In this document: positions 10,930 through 22,924 of the stretch, in pieces
Numbering within the stretch: the stretch's first letter is position 1
Layout of the letters: the number at the start of each line of letters is the position of its first letter
NCBI GenBank assembly: GCA_019925095.2
Contig: CM034394.1
Span: 23,112,272-23,176,271 of the forward strand
Length of the DNA: 64,000 nt
Source: Dendrolimus kikuchii
Taxonomy: Eukaryota; Arthropoda; Insecta; Lepidoptera; Lasiocampidae
Reading direction: 5' to 3'
The notes under the pieces: generated by a model
Seen by the model: only the letters and a program-made list of their open reading frames with translations
What the model was told of the DNA's origin: nothing
Database searches by the model: none
Program-made: the position numbers and the translations under genes

Positions 10930-11215
10930 TATATATAATTAAAACAACGTTTTAACGGTATTAGGCGGTATTGAATTAGATTAGGCTCACATAGAGTAAA
11001 TAAAAACCATAAATAAAATATAAAATTAAATAATTTGAATGGATAAGTTGTGGGCTATAATAATTTTAACATTACCCATCCATTGACACTTGACCTCTTT
11101 GTCTTCTGTGATCACGGCTACTGTCGAAACGTCGAAATAATCTTAAAAGTTAAAAAAAATGCCGCGCTTAAAACCGTTAAAACATAGTGAATTATTAATT
11201 TTTATCTATAACATA
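10930..11215 (+). mobile_element. Family F repeat, copy F1
   Basis: Shares AATTAGATTAGGC, CATAGAGTAAATA, GTGATCACGGC and the CTTAAAACCGTTAAAAC end with 48770-49075 and 22925-23222. This copy has AACGTTTTAACGGT at its left edge, so its ends are inverted repeats. It is unclassified; no ORF is seen. Confidence 0.6.
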
Positions 11216-11324
11216 AAAAATCTGTTGAAGATGTCGAGTTTGTACAAAGCGTTTAAAAATAATAAAAAAAAGCAGAGGCTGATTTGGACGCAAGTTTTAG
11301 AATTTTTGTATTTCTGTATTCTTA

Positions 11325-11868
11325 GTGTATAGACATAGACATAGATAACACTTTATTGTTCACCAAAACAAAAGACACAAAATAATGCACAACAAGACAA
11401 TAGTTACTTGGTAAAACAAAAGGCGGCCCTATCGCTAAAAGCGATCTAATCCAGGCAACCTGACTCGAAGGAAATTCTTAAATTATCTGTAATTATTATG
11501 CAACACAAAAAAGAAAAAAAAATTACATACATGGACAGCAGATTACAACCTATTGTAAACTAGCACATATATTATTGCGTAAGACTTACATAATGATTCC
11601 TAAGTGAATTTTTAAATATGGCAAAAGATTTAGCTTTTCTGACATCAGTGGGCAAAGAGTTCCAAAGTAAGACAGCCTGCATGGCGAAGGAGTTGGAATA
11701 AAATGTTGAAGAGTGTGCAGGTGCCATTAACAGGAGATTATTAGTGGAGTGCAAATTGAGTGTATGTGACGTATGAAGGAAGTTGAAACATTCCTTAAGA
11801 TAAGGTATAAACAGTATACGATATAGTAAGTTGAGAAGATGAGCATTCCGGCGAAGTGAGATAGGCAC
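11325..11868 (-). pseudogene. LINE reverse-transcriptase C-terminus and 3' UTR
   Basis: The minus-strand ORF 11868-11572 (98 codons) ends in a typical LINE tail: FAMQAVLLWNSLPTDVRK followed by FAIFKNSLRNHYVSL. The N-(S/K)-LP block followed by an F-K helix recurs at the end of many Jockey/CR1-like polymerases. Downstream on the minus strand lies an AATAAAG and a short (TATGTC)-type tail (about 11325-11345). The element is 5'-truncated. It is a different family from B, since both tail and protein differ. Confidence 0.65.
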
Positions 11869-11939
11869 TAGTGCATAACGTGAAAACTATTCAACGGATT
11901 GAAAAAAAGCTCAACACAGAGATAGCTTTTACCCACGGT

Positions 11940-12172
11940 CACTTTTGTGGCGAGGCAAATACAGCCGACGTGCGCTCGGGAATGTTCGTTCGTTTCCGCG
12001 ATATCGAACTCCGACGCACCGCAGAACGCCGCCCGTAGCCGAGTACTGGAGGACAGGCAGTCTTGGGTATACCATTACGCCGTAAGGCTGCGCGCAATCG
12101 CTCCCACGGCACGCGCCAGGGAAGCCTATTATTTGCGAGACAAAACAACGCGACGTTGTCGTCCAAATTATT
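11940..12172. other. GC-rich island with two opposing 75-codon ORFs
   Basis: A ~230-bp block far richer in C+G and CpG than its surroundings, open on both strands (11947-12174 plus, 11939-12166 minus). Neither translation shows a motif I recognise. It could be a decayed exon, a CpG-rich regulatory block or part of a repeat. No start context or splice sites decide between these. Confidence 0.35.
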
Positions 12173-12174
12173 AG

Positions 12175-12778
12175 TTTAAGTAATTAAGTATTAAGGCTCA
12201 TGTAAATAGTTACTTCTAATATACACAATACAGTTTATAATATATGATTCGTTTAATTTTACCGACACCCATACTTTTATCTCGATAAATGTAATGCGAA
12301 CGATTCGCTAGCGTAACTAGTTTAAAATTAAATTCAGTTCAAAATTTTGTGTTGACAAATTCAATTATAGATCTTAGCTTTTAGATAATTTATAAGGGAA
12401 ACAGGTGCCTTAGGTCGGCCAAGTGTCTTTGATTTATTAATCCAATTAAGCTTTTATGTTAATAGTTCCAGTAAAGCGTAGAAAACAAAATATAATAATA
12501 TGAGAATTTCGCATTAATAACTACGGTTTAAAATTAATGGTTCATAATGGAATAAGTAGGGATTAGGCGGTTGCCATTGAACATGACTGTCATGTCGCAA
12601 TATCTTTGCGCTGAGCAAATTACTGACTTCTAATCCCATGAATTGTATTCTACTAGCGGTTCCGATAGATGTTGTCCTGCTTTGAAAAACCCACCACGTA
12701 CCGGGTCCAATTATGAATCTAAAGCATTCTGGGATCCGCTCACACACATAAAAATAATTTCATCTAAATCCTGAAAAC
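12175..12778. other. No supported gene
   Basis: AT-rich with no structure noted. The 77-codon minus ORF at 12514-12747 has no coding signature. Confidence 0.5.
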
Positions 12779-12899
12779 CGATTTCAGCACCACCTACCTG
12801 GTTTAATTGTGTGGAGTCCGATTGCAGCGCCACCTACCTAGTTCAATTGTGACTTTACACCATCCCGAGACCCACTCAACACACACACACACACACACA

Positions 12900-12935
<36 letters not shown>

Positions 12936-13225
12936 TAATTTCATCCAAATCCTTGAACCTCATTTCAGCAACATCTACCGGGTTTAATTGTGTGGAGTCC
13001 GATTGCAGCGCCACCTACCAGGTCCAATTAAGAATCTATACCATTCTCGAATCTACTTGAACACACACAAACAATACCAAAATAAGTTCAACCGTTTAGG
13101 AGGAGTTCAGCAGCGCCATCTACTGAGTACAATTGCGAATCTGAACCATCTAGGAATCAACTCAAATACAAAAAAAATCATCAAGATCGGTCCAGGGGGT
13201 AGGAGGAGTTCAATTTCAAGAAAAT
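12779..13225 (+). repeat. Family E repeat with 181-bp internal duplication and (CA)n
   Basis: Several passes through the GATTGCAGCGCCACCTACC module occur here. A ~38-bp stretch around GTTTAATTGTGTGGAGTCC (from about 12801) recurs almost exactly 181 bp later (from about 12982), so one unit including the (CA)n tract at 12875-12933 was duplicated tandemly. It ends with TCGGTCCAGGGGGTAGGAGG, the usual 3' region of this family. The ORF 12988-13233 is incidental. Confidence 0.65.
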
Positions 13226-15140
13226 ATATTTAGACTTTTAGATATAAAGATGAAAATACTGGGAAATTGTTATTAATCTTATTTGTAAAATCAGTCACGA
13301 AATGGCAAGCGTGCAATAAACATTATCTAATTAATAAACATTTTATAGTACAAAACTAGAGTTTTGGTATTCGTTTTGGGTAGCCAGAGGTAATTCAGGT
13401 TAACATTTAATCCAGTTGCTTATCTTGGGACTCCGTCGTATGAATATGTATTAAGTTGTCCACATTATATATTATAATATGTACGATACAAAACACACCC
13501 TTTAGTCGCCGCTTTGTTCTCGCGGACGTGTGAATTATTTCTAAGGCATGACTATGAATGTATAAATGAAACGAATGGAGTAGGTATTTTACCCTAGAGA
13601 ATGTTCCTTTCAAATGTTTCATAACTACTTCATCTACACTTCCTTGTCTCTTGGAATTGTTTCACTTTATGTAGATTTTGCTGCTTTAAGCTATGCGTGA
13701 GCAAGGCCTACCTCTTCAAAAAGACAGTAAACAGATATTTAAAGCCTCGGCGACATAGACAACATGTTGCTTTTTTCAGTGTTGCAGTTGTCACAAAGAT
13801 ATTATTTTTTTAGTATTTTTAAATAATCGGAAAATATTTAATGTAAATTAATGTCAAGCCAATCCTAAGAATCCAAATTTGTATTAAATTAAATAAAACA
13901 AAGTAGGATTTCATTGGATCACTGATTCCAATGTCTATGTTCTATTAATCTATGATTACTCTAAGAATGTTTATTTGACCATTAGCTAGTTGCAACTTCA
14001 CTCTGTGGTATTGATGGGCAGGACTGGGTCTGTTTAAATGAAGCACCAAATTAAGATAGATTATGTGGTGAAAACTGGTGACCAATCAATGCACCGCTGT
14101 GAAGTTGTGATGAATCTGTTGGTTGGTGATAAAAATGGGTTGATTATTGTGTGGACACCGTAAAAAAACAAGCAAGTTAATTAATTAATTTAACGACAAA
14201 CCTCCTTGTATCATAATTTATGTAATTAATAAGATATCCTTTATAATGTTATAGGACGTTATACTTGTGTGTCTAAACTGATTCTATAAATGCTAATTAA
14301 TATCGTACTTTTGTACAAGACATGTGTAATTAATATTATAAACGTAGTATGTTGATTAATGAAATTACAAAATTCAATTAATGTTTCATTTATTACCTTA
14401 TTGCAATAACAATTTAATATAATTTCAAGCTAGCAATTTCTATAGTAGCTTGAGATAATATTATGGAAGTCAAGAGTTTAATCATTATCAAGACTATTTG
14501 CCTACCGTCATATTAGTGTTATTTTTAATTATCCCTTTTATGCTAAACGTAATTCTTATGGACAAATTAATATCAAATTAACTTTATTACCATTATATAT
14601 AATATTACACTAAGTATGTATTTCATGAGAAAAAGTTCTAACACAGCCATCCATAGGTGACGGTAGTCAATTACAGCAAGTAAATATTAAAATGCTTGTT
14701 CAATATCTGGTAAGAACTAACATACTTGTGCACGTACGTGAGTCAGAATTTTCGAGTTATCCCCATCATACCCTCACTCTGGTATTGATACCTAAGACTT
14801 TTTCTATCTACATTCTCTCCTTTCTTCTATCTCTATATTTCCCTTTCACTTCAGCTTTCTTATCTTTTGTATCAAGAAATCGAATAGTCCAATTTATTCC
14901 GAGGGTTGCTGGAAGAAATCACTTTTAGGACTACCCTTTGTAAACATTATTAGATATAGTTTTAGTTTGTGAGTTTATTTTTGTATTAATATATAATAAT
15001 AAAGAGATATATCTATCCTATCTAATTCTGATGTTCGGTTCTATATGGTTTTTAGAGGACAGCCCAAAGCAGAGTCATGGACTTGTCGCAAACTCGCCAA
15101 TGCAAATATGCTAATGATATATAATGTATATACTAATTTT
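13226..15140. other. No supported gene
   Basis: About 1.9 kb of AT-rich sequence with no repeat I can name. The small ORF 14692-14928 ends NRIVQFIPRVAGRNHF, vaguely like a retroelement tail, and is followed by an AATAAAGA-containing stretch near 15000; I do not call it. Confidence 0.45.
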
Positions 15141-15450
15141 ATCGGTGTAGGAACGGAGAAAGAATACAATTACCTGCGGCCGGGCGGCCTGTCGTAAGAG
15201 GCGACTTAACAACCCATAGCCAGGTGGTAGGGCATTTGCCCGACTGGATGGCTACCACCCCTGGTCTAAAGTATGTCGCCATAACAACCTTGAATTGTGT
15301 TCCGGCATTAGTGACCAACCTGGTCTCCCTTAAGAGAGCAGCAGCGCATTTGTACCAACTTTGGTGTTGCAAATGTCCATAGGCAATGGTAACCGCTTTC
15401 CATCAAGTGGGCCGTCTGCCTGTCTGCAGATCTCCTGCAATAAAAAAAAA
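15141..15450 (+). mobile_element. Family A repeat, copy A6 (full length)
   Basis: Runs from CGGTGTAGGAACGGAG to CTGCAATAAAAAAAAA. A few bases are lost around the GGTTCCAGT segment (ACCAACCTGGTCTCC here). Confidence 0.78.
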
Positions 15451-15542
15451 TTAAGAGATCTTCTACCGAGGCCGATGTCGTGCCTCGCAAACCTAGACTC
15501 GCCTATTATTGTGGGAATTATATATAATATTCTTTATATACG

Positions 15543-15682
15543 CCGCCATTTAGGCTTATTCTTACATACCTCACTTGCTTCTTTGCATAAGCATGCACGC
15601 TCGTCTGTTCTTAAGGCTCCTGACATCACCTTCTGCTAGTACACGATCAATTTGATCCGTCTATCGACTTTTGCATTGTATA
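15543..15682 (-). mobile_element. Family B LINE fragment, copy B4
   Basis: Minus strand, truncated at both ends with no tail. It carries the VLAEGDVRSLKNRR-encoding stretch and jumps directly from the GATCAAATTGATC palindrome to the KVDG codons, so an internal deletion is present. Confidence 0.65.
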
Positions 15683-16295
15683 GTGTTTTATTTAATTTAT
15701 AAATTATTTCCAGAAATTGTTAGTAGCTCTATGTTTTTCATATATCAGAAGCTAGTCCTTTGTACGCAACGAGTTACTATTACTTATTTATTCTCAGACC
15801 GCGATAAGCTTTATTAGCGTCTTATTAACTGAATATTAACTTTGCTATAATAGTTGTTTTCTATTTATAAGAATACGACATTCACCATTAGAATGCTATA
15901 TTATCCCAGATTAATATAGGCTGTATTTATTACTAGAAAAATTAGGGATCCCTACTAAAACTTTAATAATGTAACATAAGGTGTAAAAAAAATTGTTTGA
16001 GTGGGACCGGGATGGATAGATTCACAATTAGACCCCGTAGGTAGCACTGGAATCGGGTTCTAGATTTTTTTTTGCAGGGCAGGATATCATCTGCTGGAAC
16101 CGCTAGAACAATATAAATTATTTAATTTCACAACAAAAAAACTAACCAATGTTAATTAATCAATATTACTTACGTAATTTACTTATAATTCTTCAATACT
16201 ATAAATAAAATACTGACTTTAGGACTACTGGATTCAAGTACTAACGTACTTAGAAGACTCAACCCTTTTTGATAATTATATGTAGTCCTAAGTAA
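15683..16295. other. Mostly AT-rich; family E fragment at 16003-16105 (minus)
   Basis: The only recognisable item is an inverted family E piece: GGGACCGGGATGG, then ACCCCGTAGGTAGCACTGG, then AATCGGGTTCTAG. It is the complement of the CGATTGCAGCGCCACCTACC module. Confidence 0.5.
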
Positions 16296-16519
16296 TATTA
16301 TAAATGCCATTGTGAGTTTGTTTGTGACCTTACTTGACTACGGAACAGATCGTTAGGGAACGTATCCATACTATGCGACCCAGTTTTTTGCAATTATTTA
16401 CCCCCTCCCAAGCGGTGACCACCCGTAGTGTATAGCAGGACCCCCCCGCCTCTCCCTTTACTTGTCACGTAGTAATTCATAAATATGCTTTTAAATTATT
16501 TTTGCATACAGAAATTTAA

Positions 16520-17043
16520 AAAAAAAGAACACTTTATTTCAAAACAGTCTATTCTGTATGGCGACTAAAATTTACAATAAACTACCATTAAAAATAAAGG
16601 AACTCAACATCAAAAGCTTTAAAATAGAATTACGACAATTATTAATAAATAAAGCATATTACACAGTACATGAGTATCTTAGTAAAGTAGTTCGTAATAC
16701 CGAAGTAAGAAAGAGAGTTGGTCTGAAAGAGAGTGTCGGGGTGAAGGTAAGGAAAGGAATGCTCCGGTGGTTCGGGCATGTGGAAAGAATGCATGATGAA
16801 AGAATGACTAAACAGATATACAATGCAAAAGTGGATGGATGCAGAAGTCGTGGAAGGCGACGACACACATTCCATGATCAAATTGATCGTGTACTAGCAG
16901 AAGGTGATGTCAGGAGCCTTAAGAACAGACGAGTGTGCATGACAAGAGTTATGAATGTCAAAGAAGCAAGTGAGGTGTGTAAAAATAAGCCTGAATGGAG
17001 CTCTGTTGGAACTGACGTGAAGTTATGTATGTATGTATGTATA
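16520..17043 (+). mobile_element. Chimeric junction: LINE C-terminus fused to family B copy B5
   Basis: One 162-codon frame (16558-17046) joins two unrelated LINE ends. Up to about 16689 the peptide (NSLFCMATKIYNKLPLKIKEL, then LLINKAYYTVHEYL) is the C-terminal helix region of a Jockey/L2-like polymerase. From 16690 it switches to family B (VRNTEVRKRVGLKESVGVKV onward). Family B then has a deletion near its end (ELSSVGTDVK in place of the AYPARELA region) before the (TATG)n tail. The fusion is a by-product of insertion, not a designed gene. Confidence 0.7.
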
Positions 17044-18051
17044 TAATTTAGGCTTTTATACGCAAGCGAAGCCACGGTAAAAACTTTAGCTTAGCTAGTT
17101 AATTTATAAATAACAATTACAAATAACACTCTACGCTTTGATCCAATTAGCTATATTAAACATTTCTAGAGCTCCTAAATTAAAACGTTAATAATGAATA
17201 GGATTTTTCGAAATGTCAATTACACGTTCGCCTGCACTGAGAGCATTATCACTTATTTATGCTCATTATGCCCAAAAGCTATTTCAGTCTCGCAATTAAC
17301 TGGATCTAACACCACACGGGAATACTTACGTCGTTTACTCGTCTAAAAATTTTAATTTGTCACCAAGTTGCTTTAGGGTTCTTTTCTGGATATAAATTTA
17401 TTTTCATTCACGATAAAAGGCCAAGCCTTTTCTAGTCAGTTTTATCCGTGCAGGAACGGAGAAAGAATACACGATGCGTTTTAACAAGAAGCAAAATTTT
17501 GTTTTGATCTTAGCTTTAATTACAAATGTAAATGAGGAAAAAATAGAAGACTACAGGCAAAACAATGGTTGTTCAAGTTTTAAAATCTCCTCCATTATTT
17601 GGCGTTCGGTACGAATGAACACATCATCGTTGCCGTTATCCTTGTCGTCCATCTTGAAACCACAAGTATAACCTTAAATCATATAAACGTCTAGATACCG
17701 CATAAACTGCACAAAAACGTCCACAAAATTGGTGCACTTGCTCCCCACGTATGTTAGTGTCGTTTTGACTACTTTGCTGGTTAGAGCTCTCGCGAAAAAA
17801 AACATTATGCCGTCCTGCGCTATTAAAATGTGTTGATAAAGAGGAAAGAATAAGGATGAGATCTCATTTCATCCGTAAGTTTAACAGTTTTCTCATGATT
17901 TCTTTATGAAAACATGAAATTTAATTTCGATAAATCAAAGGTTATCGTATTGATCTCGTTATGCTGTCAGCGCTGCTCTTCCGACTGGGATCAGCAGGTG
18001 AAGTTACGAAGGATAATACACAATACTTCACAAATTTTAATTTATTGCTTA
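17044..18051. other. No supported gene; 31-bp family A head at 17441-17471
   Basis: Apart from TTTATCCGTGCAGGAACGGA plus a few bases (the exact 5' head of family A, cut after GAATAC), nothing is identifiable. The 65-codon ORF 17474-17671 is unassigned. Confidence 0.5.
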
Positions 18052-18667
18052 CGAGTATATTACATACATACATACATACATAACTTCACGCCAGTTCCCT
18101 TGCGGGGTAGGCACGAACAACAGAGTGCCATTTAGGCTTATTCTTACACACCTCACTTGCCTCTTTGACATTCATAACTCTTGTCATGCAAGCTCATCTG
18201 TTCTTAAGGCTCCTGACATCACCTTCTGCTAGTACACGATCAATTTGATCATGGAAGGTGTGTCGTGGCCTTCCACGACTTCTGCATCCATCCACTTTTG
18301 CATTGTATATCTGTTTAGTCATTCTTTCATCATGCATTATTTCCACATGCCCGAACCACCGGAGCATTCCTTTCCTTACCTTCACTCCGACACTCTCTTT
18401 CAGACCAACTCTCTTCCTTACTTCGGTATTACGAACGCGGTCCGCGAGCGTCACTCCGCAGATTTTGCGCAGTGCTCGCATCTCGACCGCATTTACTCTA
18501 CTTTCATGCTCTCTCTTCCATACCCAACTCTCGCATCCATACGTAAGCGTAGGTACCAGCACCGCGTTGTGTATGGCGAGCTGGGCCTTCTGGCTGAGGT
18601 TCTTAGCGCCTAGAAGTTTACCTAACGCTCCATTCACACTATTCCCCAAACAATCGAGTATATTACA
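18052..18667 (-). mobile_element. Family B LINE, copy B6, 13-bp target duplication
   Basis: Minus-strand copy from the TACATACATAC tail (18061) to about 18650, bounded by CGAGTATATTACA at 18052-18064 and 18655-18667. The minus-strand frame is uninterrupted for 151 codons (18649-18194), from LGNSVNGALGKLLGAK through FGHVEIMHDERM to VRSLKNR. It is thus a recent-looking but deeply 5'-truncated copy, interrupted only near AYPARELA by the stop in CAAGCTCATC context. Confidence 0.82.
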
Positions 18668-18966
18668 ATACGTTTAAATAAGTTATGAACATAAACGGAA
18701 CCATTCCGTAGAAAAGTTAGTGTGTCACTGCAACCTTCTTTCACATTATTCGTTTTTGCATGGAAAGCTGCGAAACAGTTTTTTTAATTCTGTCTGTTTG
18801 TGATGTATCCAGGCTGCGATATTTTTATATTTGCAACGGGAATAGACTTCATACGGCATTTTGAATAAATTCTACAATTTATTTCCACCTTAAGCCACGT
18901 ATAGTAAAATACATTTGTGTCTATTATTTTGATTTTACAGAAGCTTAAATTTCTATGATTCATATA

Positions 18967-19331
18967 CTCGTATTGCATTGCGTCACGTTGCGTCGCGTTG
19001 CGTCGCTTCGCGTCGCGTCGCATCGAGTCGTGTCTTCTCGTATCGTGTTGTGTCGTATCGAGTCGTGTTGGGTCGTGTAGTAGCGTGTCGAGTCGTACCG
19101 TGTCGTGTCCTGTCGTGTCGTATCGTGCTGTGTCGTATTTCGTCGTGTTTTGTCCGGTTGTGCCGTGTTGTATCGTATTGTATCGTATTTCATCGTGTTT
19201 TGTCTTTTGTGCCGTGTTTTATCGTGTTGCATCGCGTTGTATCGCGTTGTATCGTGTTGCGTTGCACTACATTGTATTGCATTGCACTACATTGCATTAT
19301 TGTATCCCATTGCATTGCATTACATTGTAAT
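18967..19331. repeat. Degenerate pentanucleotide satellite, TCGTG-type grading to TTGCA-type
   Basis: About 365 bp of 5-bp units. The left two-thirds are mainly (T/C)GTCG variants. The right third shifts to ATTGC/ATTAC variants, so composition drifts from CpG-rich to AT-rich along the array. Because the unit lacks stops in most frames, long cysteine/valine ORFs appear on both strands; they are artefacts. Confidence 0.85.
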
Positions 19332-20240
19332 GTTAATATGCAACTGATGTTACTAAAGCGTTTCTTTGTTTTTGTATCAATCACTTAATTAATTGACACT
19401 TCAACTAAACTAAAATTATATTTAAAACTAGCATGTGCCACTAAAATTTTGCGTTTCCATAACGACGACATATTTGCTAGTGAATTTCAGGGGCATTGCA
19501 AAAAAAAATCGCGATCACGTCTATCCCACGGTCATAATGTTAAGAATACTGCGTGTAATGGAACGGGTAATTCAAAAATATGACAATTTCCACCGTTGTC
19601 GAGACTGCCCCTGACAAAAATCCATTGTTCGAAGATTACATGTAATTAGCTTTATCAGTTTTTTCATTCAATATTTTATATATCAAGAGTATCTTCATCA
19701 CCTTCACACACATTTATTGGGATAAAAACTATCTTAAGTATTAACTTGGGACATACGTTAGCTCTGTGTCAAGTTTAATTCGAATCTGTTAAGTAGTTTT
19801 CACGTGATGTTCTAATAGACTGACAAGCATAAATTCTAAAATTTACATTTTTGGTATCGGAGGGCTTTCTCTGAAACTTTTTGCTTGTTTTTTATATTTA
19901 AGTATATTTGCCGTTGTATGTTGCACTTTTAATTGGTTATAAATACTATATTATTGTTGTTTTAAATAAATCTTTGCTTTTTCTTCTATTCAAAATTTCA
20001 TTGACTCTTTCGGACTGATCGGACGAAAATGAACGACGAAAAAGGTTTGAGAGTAAAGTCTTTATTCTTTATACAAACACGACACACACAAACAGATTTA
20101 TTATATTACAGACTAGCTGATCCGTGCACACTTGCTGGACGTCAAAGAAAATTAATCACAAACAAATATACTATAATATGTCACTTAGGAATAATGCAGC
20201 TTTCTACTGGTGAAGGACTTTTTAAAATCGGTTTAGTACC
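19332..20240. other. No gene; diffuse family E type debris around 19430-19875
   Basis: ATTGGGATAAAAACTATC, TCTGTGTCAAGTTTAATTCG and TTTTCACGTGATGTTC resemble the 3' half of the repeat at 60160-60515. Otherwise unremarkable. The ORF 20029-20352 runs into family A debris. Confidence 0.4.
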
Positions 20241-20338
20241 TTTTTTATTGCATGTGTTCAGCATACAGGCAGATAGCCCATCTGCTGGTAAGCGGTTAAT
20301 ATCGCCTATGAACATTTGTAACATCAAAGGTGCTATAG
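20241..20338 (-). mobile_element. Family A repeat, copy A8 (diverged 3' half)
   Basis: T-run, then TTCAGCATACAGGCAGATAGC, CCATCTGCTGGTAAGCGG and ATCGCCTATGAACATTTG: an old copy truncated after GGTGCTA. Confidence 0.5.
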
Positions 20339-20427
20339 TTCGCGCCACGTAAAAATAAGGCTGGCTCTGAACTTGCGCAGTGAGCGTTTTATCGATCAAA
20401 TTGGTATGAAGGGGGCGAGACGGGGTG

Positions 20428-20687
20428 ATTTTTTTTTATTTATTTTTTTATTTTATTTTTTTAATTGCATGAGTTCAGCAGACAGGCAGACGGCTCACTT
20501 GATGGAGAGCGGTTACCATCGCCTATGGACATTTGCAACAACAAAGATGCTACAAAAGCGCTGCTGCTCTCTTAAGGGAAACTGGAACCTGGTCACTAAT
20601 GCCGGAACACAATTCAAGGTTGTTATGGCGGCATAGTTTAGAGCAGGGGTGGTAGCCACCCAGTCGGGCAAATGCCCTACCACCTAC
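20428..20687 (-). mobile_element. Family A repeat, copy A9
   Basis: A long interrupted poly(T) (20428-20463) followed by ~220 bp of good match, cut at ATGCCCTACCACCTA. The head with the GTCGTAAGAGGCGAC palindrome is missing. Confidence 0.72.
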
Positions 20688-20864
20688 CCCGGCGCACCGG
20701 TATTAGTAGCTAGTAAAGTACCTAATAAGATTCTACAATAAAACAATTACTCACAAAACATTACCCTAGTACTTTAGGATATGACTGTACAGCTGCGCAG
20801 ACACATCCCCTCCATTACCGCTCAGCGTTCTTTTTACGTGGCGGGACCTATACCAATGTACTGT

Positions 20865-20919
20865 CGCTCTCTAAAAGGAGACTGGAACCTGGCCACTAAT
20901 GGCAGAACACAACTCAAGG
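20865..20919 (-). mobile_element. Family A fragment, copy A10
   Basis: A 55-bp island (GCTCTCTAAAAGGAGACTGG to AACTCAAGG) with no flanking family A sequence. Confidence 0.45.
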
Positions 20920-21296
20920 GTCATTATAAGGATTATGTCGACATACGTAAAGGTGCTAGTCTGGATAATATTGCTCCATTACTGATAGTTAGATGTGCAA
21001 AAGCACAATGCATTTGACTTCTTTATTCCAAAAATCTATTTCGGATGGTATGAAAATAAGCGAATTAATCACTTGCATATCTGATGTACCTATCTTACAT
21101 TGGTTTCTTTCTTCGTTTTCTTTCATTCTTTCTTTTGAAATAATTATATTCTTATATATAATTATACATTGTTATATTTGTATATGCAAGCCATATAGAT
21201 AACTACATGGGAAAACTGTTAATCGGGTATAGTTTTTGAAATAGCATGTATTTAGTTGTAAACTGTACGTGTTTCGAATAAAATAAAATAAATAGT

Positions 21297-21421
21297 CTAG
21301 AACAGAGGTGTTAGCCATCCAGACGGTCCCAATATCCTACCAACCTAATTGTGGGATATTTTCTCGCATCTTACGATAGACCGCCAAGCCGTAGGAAATT
21401 GTATTCTTTCTTCATTCCTTC
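21297..21421 (-). mobile_element. Family A fragment, copy A11 (head half, diverged)
   Basis: AGCCATCCAGACGG, TCTTACGATAGACCGCC and AAATTGTATTCTTTC place it at the 5' half of the family. Confidence 0.5.
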
Positions 21422-22924
21422 ACTAAGAAACTCACAAACTTTACCTTTTTATACTTAGTGTAAATAACAGAAGTAATCTTATGAAATTTCAACTGTGCCT
21501 CAAAATAAACCAAACAAATCAGCATGATTAGAGTGAGTGTCCAAATCGATAACTTGTATGTTCCCTGAACGCCATAACGTTCTGGTAAATTGCGACAGAA
21601 ACCATAACCCGCCATTCAGGTGGCCGTCAACTGCCTTCCGTGCAATTTAGCTAGGTGCCAGACTGCCGGGCGTAGTGTCAACAATTGTGACGTTTACCCC
21701 AAGCTCGGTAAGACTTAATACTTTAGACGACAATGTCATATCGATGATATTTATTTTTGAAATTGACAAATTTTAATTAAAACAAATATCTACCCAATGT
21801 ATAGCGGTAAGAGGAAACATATTTGCAGTGAAAAATTGCCTGTATCACTGGCAGAGTGATAGGAAAGTTGATATATATCAAACTTCAGTAAACTGTTGGG
21901 TGTTGTAAAGACAATAGTGAGTTTTCGTTACATAGAGTTGTATAGAATTTGGTTCGCTGAGCTAGTGGGGCAAGTAACAATATATATTAAATGTAAATCA
22001 GATTTAATTAAACGAAACTTTTAGTCAACTTTTTCCTATACAGAAAGTGATTTTTTAAAGTGAAATAAAATATGTTCTTTAAAAGTCATCTTTATCGTAA
22101 TGGAATTCATTACGATAAGGCAGAAATAGTAAATATAGAAAAGTATTTCATTTGATTATTTGTTTTTATTCTGGTTTTTGATAACAGAATGATATGAATG
22201 TAATTTAAATTTTCTAAAGAATCTACTAGTGATCTTAAAGTAATTTTATCTCAGAAAATGTAATTGTTTCTTCCAAGTTATTGAATCATTTAATAAAATA
22301 GTGTTCTGGAAGTGATCTCTATATGATATAAAATAGTTTCTATACTTAGGGATTAGTTATTTCCAATTACATACTAACGCTATCCTTATAATTAGATCTT
22401 ATCCCTCCAAAAGTTGTCTATAAGAGGTAGCTTTAAGCAATAAAGTCGCCCATGTCAGATTATCGTGTTTCTTTCTATCATGTTTGTATACAGTAAATAG
22501 TGCTATATTATAGTGTAAAGGATGACTATTAAAGGACAGTCTCCTGTGAGTCTCACATGCTTTCGATGGTAATATTATCTATTGCAAAGTATTGGCGTTT
22601 ACAGTTTATTTGCCAGAAGTTATTCTGGTAAGTCCACAAACTACCGGACGTCAAATTGTACGTAGAGTATAGACGTTCCAAATATAGCTTAGAAACAGTT
22701 TGAACAGTGTTTAAGTATACTTGGAGCTACTATTTCATTCCGTACTCAATTATATTCTCTTGAAAATTCAACTGCAAATTCTAATACCTTTGTAATGGTT
22801 TATGTATTTACTAATGCCAAATTAGAGTTCTTTGAATAATCTAAATCTAATAGAAAAAGCACGATAAAAATATTAGCTCATTATTAGGTCTTTTGTTGAA
22901 GTAAAACTGCTACTAAAATAATAA
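21422..22924. other. No supported gene
   Basis: 1.5 kb of AT-rich DNA with no repeat, ORF or structure I can support. Confidence 0.5.

Noticed and set aside
14692..14928. 78-codon ORF as a LINE C-terminus
   Set aside because: Only the last ~15 residues are suggestive; no conserved block could be tied to a family.
18978..19388. Long Cys/Val/Arg ORFs on both strands
   Set aside because: Artefacts of the pentanucleotide satellite, which lacks stops.
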